This document shows, piece by piece, positions 7,463 to 9,199 of a stretch of DNA of 9,199 bases. The DNA is from Bacillota bacterium (GTDB lineage Bacteria; Bacillota; Clostridia; Oscillospirales; Acutalibacteraceae): positions 1-9,199 of the forward strand of contig JAEZJA010000026.1 in NCBI GenBank assembly GCA_023415895.1, read 5' to 3'. The translations under genes were made by a program, and so were the position numbers. A model generated the notes under the pieces. That model saw only the letters and a list, made by a program, of their open reading frames with translations, was not told the origin of the DNA and did not search any database. Every line of letters begins with the position of its first letter. Position 1 is the first letter of the stretch.

Positions 7463-7483
7463 AGCTTATTCCTCCGATAGCAT
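7459..7483 (-). promoter_or_regulatory. carA translation-start block with a possible five-codon upstream ORF
   Basis: The carA ribosome site and start read GGAGGAATAAGCTATGC (7475-7459), identical to the block at carB. In frame just upstream, ATG at 7483-7481 opens a mini-ORF, MLSEE followed by TAA at 7468-7466, ending 3 bases before carA. This copies the geometry of the carA-carB junction. The mini-ORF has no obvious ribosome site, so its translation is uncertain; the carA ribosome site itself is solid. Confidence 0.5.
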
Positions 7484-7526
7484 TCACAAGTGTGGATATT
7501 CGGATATCAACCGGTTCTGATCAATA

Positions 7527-7555
7527 ATTATACTGTGTGATGGGATTTTGGTCAA
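7527..7555 (-). promoter_or_regulatory. Consensus sigma-A promoter for carA-carB/dapF-(dapL)
   Basis: On the minus strand TTGACC (7555-7550) is followed by exactly 17 bases and then a perfect TATAAT (7532-7527). The predicted transcript starts near 7520, giving a leader of about 57 bases before carA. No PyrR-type anti-antiterminator or terminator hairpin is visible in that short leader. AACCGGTT and two copies of ATATCC lie between the -10 box and the gene and could be operator-like, but this is not supported further. Confidence 0.82.
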
Positions 7556-7613
7556 TAGATAAAAGAGATAAATCGTAAGATAAAACGTATAAATATTCAT
7601 TCATTTTGTATTT

Positions 7614-8183
7614 TTAATATTCATAGGTATTCAGAATGCTCTCGGCGATCGCCCGTTTTGACAAACGCATATCCATGGCTTGTTTTTCAATATACCGGTG
7701 CGCCTGCGGCTCGGTCATGCTCAGATATTGCATCAAGGTATATTTTGCACGGTCAACCAGCCGGATTTCCTGAATTTTATTTTCCAGCTGCACTGTTTGC
7801 TGCTTAAGGCCGGACAAACGCTTGCACGAAGCATAGAGCAGACGAAGTGACTGATAAAACAGCGGGCGGTTGATGGGCTTGCCCAGCACAAATACACCGT
7901 AATTTTCGACTTTGGCGGATACCTCATCCGACAGCTCACTTTTGACAAGCATCAGTATACCCGAGCAGGTTTCTCCTGCGATAGAGATGGCCAGCTCATG
8001 CCCAAATTCATCCGGCAGCGGCGCGTTGATGACGATCAGATCAAAGGTCTCGCCGATGAGCACACGCCGGGCCTCGCTGCCGCAGGAGGCGGTGACTATA
8101 TGGGAGAAGGATTCAGACCGGCACAGTTCGGTCAGCATGTCCCGACCCTTGTCTGTGCCCGAAACGATCAGAACGCTGTCCAT
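7614..8183 (-). CDS. ANTAR-domain RNA-binding regulator with degenerate receiver, 189 aa
   Basis: ANTAR proteins bind paired hexaloop RNA hairpins and prevent transcription termination; those next to glnA in clostridia act in nitrogen control. Residues 1-115 have a CheY-like receiver layout: LIVSG strand, FDLIVINAPLPDEFG around the usual phosphorylation strand, and the GKP lysine turn near residue 101. The acidic pocket has become Ser-Gly, and the phospho-acceptor position is Asn53, so phosphorylation looks impossible and another input is likely. Residues about 117-135 form a helical linker rich in Leu, Gln and Glu. The ANTAR domain fills about 135-185 with DRAKYTLMQYLSMTEPQAHRYI and AMDMRLSKRAIAESIL, matching the family pattern. 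The ATG at 8183 is preceded by AGGTGAG. It lies 53 bases after the glnA stop with no terminator between, so co-transcription with glnA is expected. Its RNA target is probably in the glnA leader, outside this window. Related in layout to clostridial NitR-type proteins. Confidence 0.9.
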   Translation of the reverse strand: MDSVLIVSGTDKGRDMLTELCRSESFSHIVTASCGSEARRVLIGETFDLIVINAPLPDEFGHELAISIAGETCSGILMLVKSELSDEVSAKVENYGVFVLGKPINRPLFYQSLRLLYASCKRLSGLKQQTVQLENKIQEIRLVDRAKYTLMQYLSMTEPQAHRYIEKQAMDMRLSKRAIAESILNTYEY

Positions 8184-8236
8184 ATACTCACCTGCTTTCT
8201 GTCAGATTGGTTGCATAATCTTACAAAAGGGATGGA

Positions 8237-9199
8237 TCAAAGGAAATACTGGCTCCGTTCCCATTCAGCGGGATCCTGTGCCTGGGTATAGGCATCATAT
8301 TCCTGTTGCTTGGCGGTGAGATACCCCTCCACACAGGGCAACGGCAGCACGCGGCGCACAAATTCACTGTTTTGTGCAAGCTTCACCGCCTCGCCAAGAT
8401 CGGATGGAGGTGCTTGCAGGTCTGTGCAATCGCCATTGCAGGGAGGACACAGCGGCAGCTGTTTTTCAATACCCTCCATACCGGCGGCAATCAACAAAGA
8501 TAAAGCCAGATAGGGGTTGCAGCAGGGATCGGGAGAGCGCAGCTCCATCCGATGCTGGTCGCCCTTCGCGTTGGGGACGCGGATGACATGAGAACGGTTG
8601 TTGGGTGACCAGCAAATGGTTTTTGGTGCATTACCGCTGCCGAAACGGGCGTAAGAATTGGTCAAGGGATTGAGAAAAGCGGTAATTTCGCGCACACGCT
8701 CGAGAATGCCGGCAATAAACGCATCCGTCTCCTTTTGGTGCTGCGGTTGGCTGCCGGCAAAGAGGTTTTGACCGTCCTTATGCACCGAAAGGTTGATGTG
8801 CAGGCCGCTGCCGCTTTTATCCGCTAAGGGTTTGGGCATGAAGGAGGCATACAGCCCGTTGCGCTGTGCGATGGTGCCCACTGCTGCCTTGAAGGAGATA
8901 AAGTTGTCGGCCGCCGTCAGCGCCTCGCTGTAATGAAAATCGATTTCATTCTGGCCGGGGCCCTGCTCATGATGGGAGGAAACCGGCTTAATGCCCATTT
9001 CCTCAAGTGTCAGACAAATTTCCCGCCGCACGTTTTCCCCTTTATCGCGGGGTGCAATATCGCAATAGCCGGCGTTGTCCTGCGGGTTTGTGGTCGGCTG
9101 CCCGGTTTCATCCAGTTCAAACAGATAAAATTCACACTCCGGCCCGATTTGAATACGATAGCCCTTCTCGGCGGCCTGACGAATGATCCGCTTGAGAGT
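8237..9199 (-). CDS. glnA: Glutamine synthetase type I, C-terminal 320 residues (start off right edge)
   Basis: This enzyme joins ammonia to glutamate with ATP to give glutamine, the substrate of CarA. The frame is open from the window edge, so about 120 N-terminal residues are missing. Visible catalytic-domain motifs are GPECEFYLF (metal-binding glutamates), SSHHEQGPGQNEIDF (metal and glutamate site), GSGLHINLS (ATP-side His), NSYARFG (Arg), NNRSHVIRVP and HRMELRSPDP. The C-terminus matches the short clostridial/Bacillus form ending in an EWxxxQY-like segment and lacks the NLY adenylylation loop of enteric enzymes, so control by GlnE-type adenylylation is not expected. One oddity: the flexible-loop segment, normally ending in Glu-Ala-Pro, reads GSGNAP, with Asn where the catalytic loop Glu is expected. 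The stop TGA is at 8239-8237 and the ANTAR regulator follows. The assignment to the GS family is certain; full canonical activity is likely but not assured. Confidence 0.93.
   Translation of the reverse strand, partial: TLKRIIRQAAEKGYRIQIGPECEFYLFELDETGQPTTNPQDNAGYCDIAPRDKGENVRREICLTLEEMGIKPVSSHHEQGPGQNEIDFHYSEALTAADNFISFKAAVGTIAQRNGLYASFMPKPLADKSGSGLHINLSVHKDGQNLFAGSQPQHQKETDAFIAGILERVREITAFLNPLTNSYARFGSGNAPKTICWSPNNRSHVIRVPNAKGDQHRMELRSPDPCCNPYLALSLLIAAGMEGIEKQLPLCPPCNGDCTDLQAPPSDLGEAVKLAQNSEFVRRVLPLPCVEGYLTAKQQEYDAYTQAQDPAEWERSQYFL

Noticed and set aside
7556..7616. Possible terminator between the ANTAR gene and carA
   Set aside because: The stretch is AT-rich with only 4-base inverted repeats and no GC stem followed by a T tract; some readthrough from glnA-ANTAR into carA is possible.
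8184..8236. ANTAR-type paired hexaloop RNA target between glnA and the regulator
   Set aside because: The gap is too short and no stem with the expected loop pattern is visible; the target is more likely upstream of glnA, outside the window.

Overview
This window looks like part of a chromosome from a low-to-medium GC Gram-positive bacterium, most likely a clostridium of the Oscillospirales/Ruminococcaceae type. The clues are a short glutamine synthetase without an adenylylation motif followed by an ANTAR regulator, lysine/diaminopimelate synthesis by the DapL route, purine-rich Shine-Dalgarno sequences and consensus sigma-A promoters. The genus cannot be fixed from the sequence alone. Every supported gene lies on the minus strand, so transcription runs from high to low coordinates.

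Right to left: the C-terminal two thirds of a type I glutamine synthetase (glnA, start off the right edge), then an ANTAR RNA-binding regulator with a degenerate receiver domain (8183-7614). A consensus promoter (7555-7527) follows, then carA (7462-6374). Three bases after carA comes a very long ORF (6370-2330) in which a complete CarB is joined in frame to a complete diaminopimelate epimerase (DapF). Next is dapL (2215-1040), LL-diaminopimelate aminotransferase, ending in a strong two-tier terminator (1017-969).

After the terminator, base composition is visibly more AT-rich. A second promoter (934-908) drives two overlapping genes of unknown function: a secreted protein (868-263) and a lipoprotein that runs off the left edge (270-1).

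The core is a nitrogen-flow neighbourhood. GlnA makes glutamine, CarA takes the amide nitrogen from glutamine, and CarB makes carbamoyl phosphate for pyrimidines and arginine. DapL makes LL-diaminopimelate and DapF epimerises it to meso-diaminopimelate for lysine and peptidoglycan. The most notable points are the CarB-DapF fusion, a 17-base translation-start block shared by carA and carB, a substitution in the GlnA flexible-loop glutamate, and the non-phosphorylatable receiver of the ANTAR protein. No CRISPR array, tRNA, rRNA, insertion sequence or defence system was seen. No stretch over 300 bases lacks a gene.
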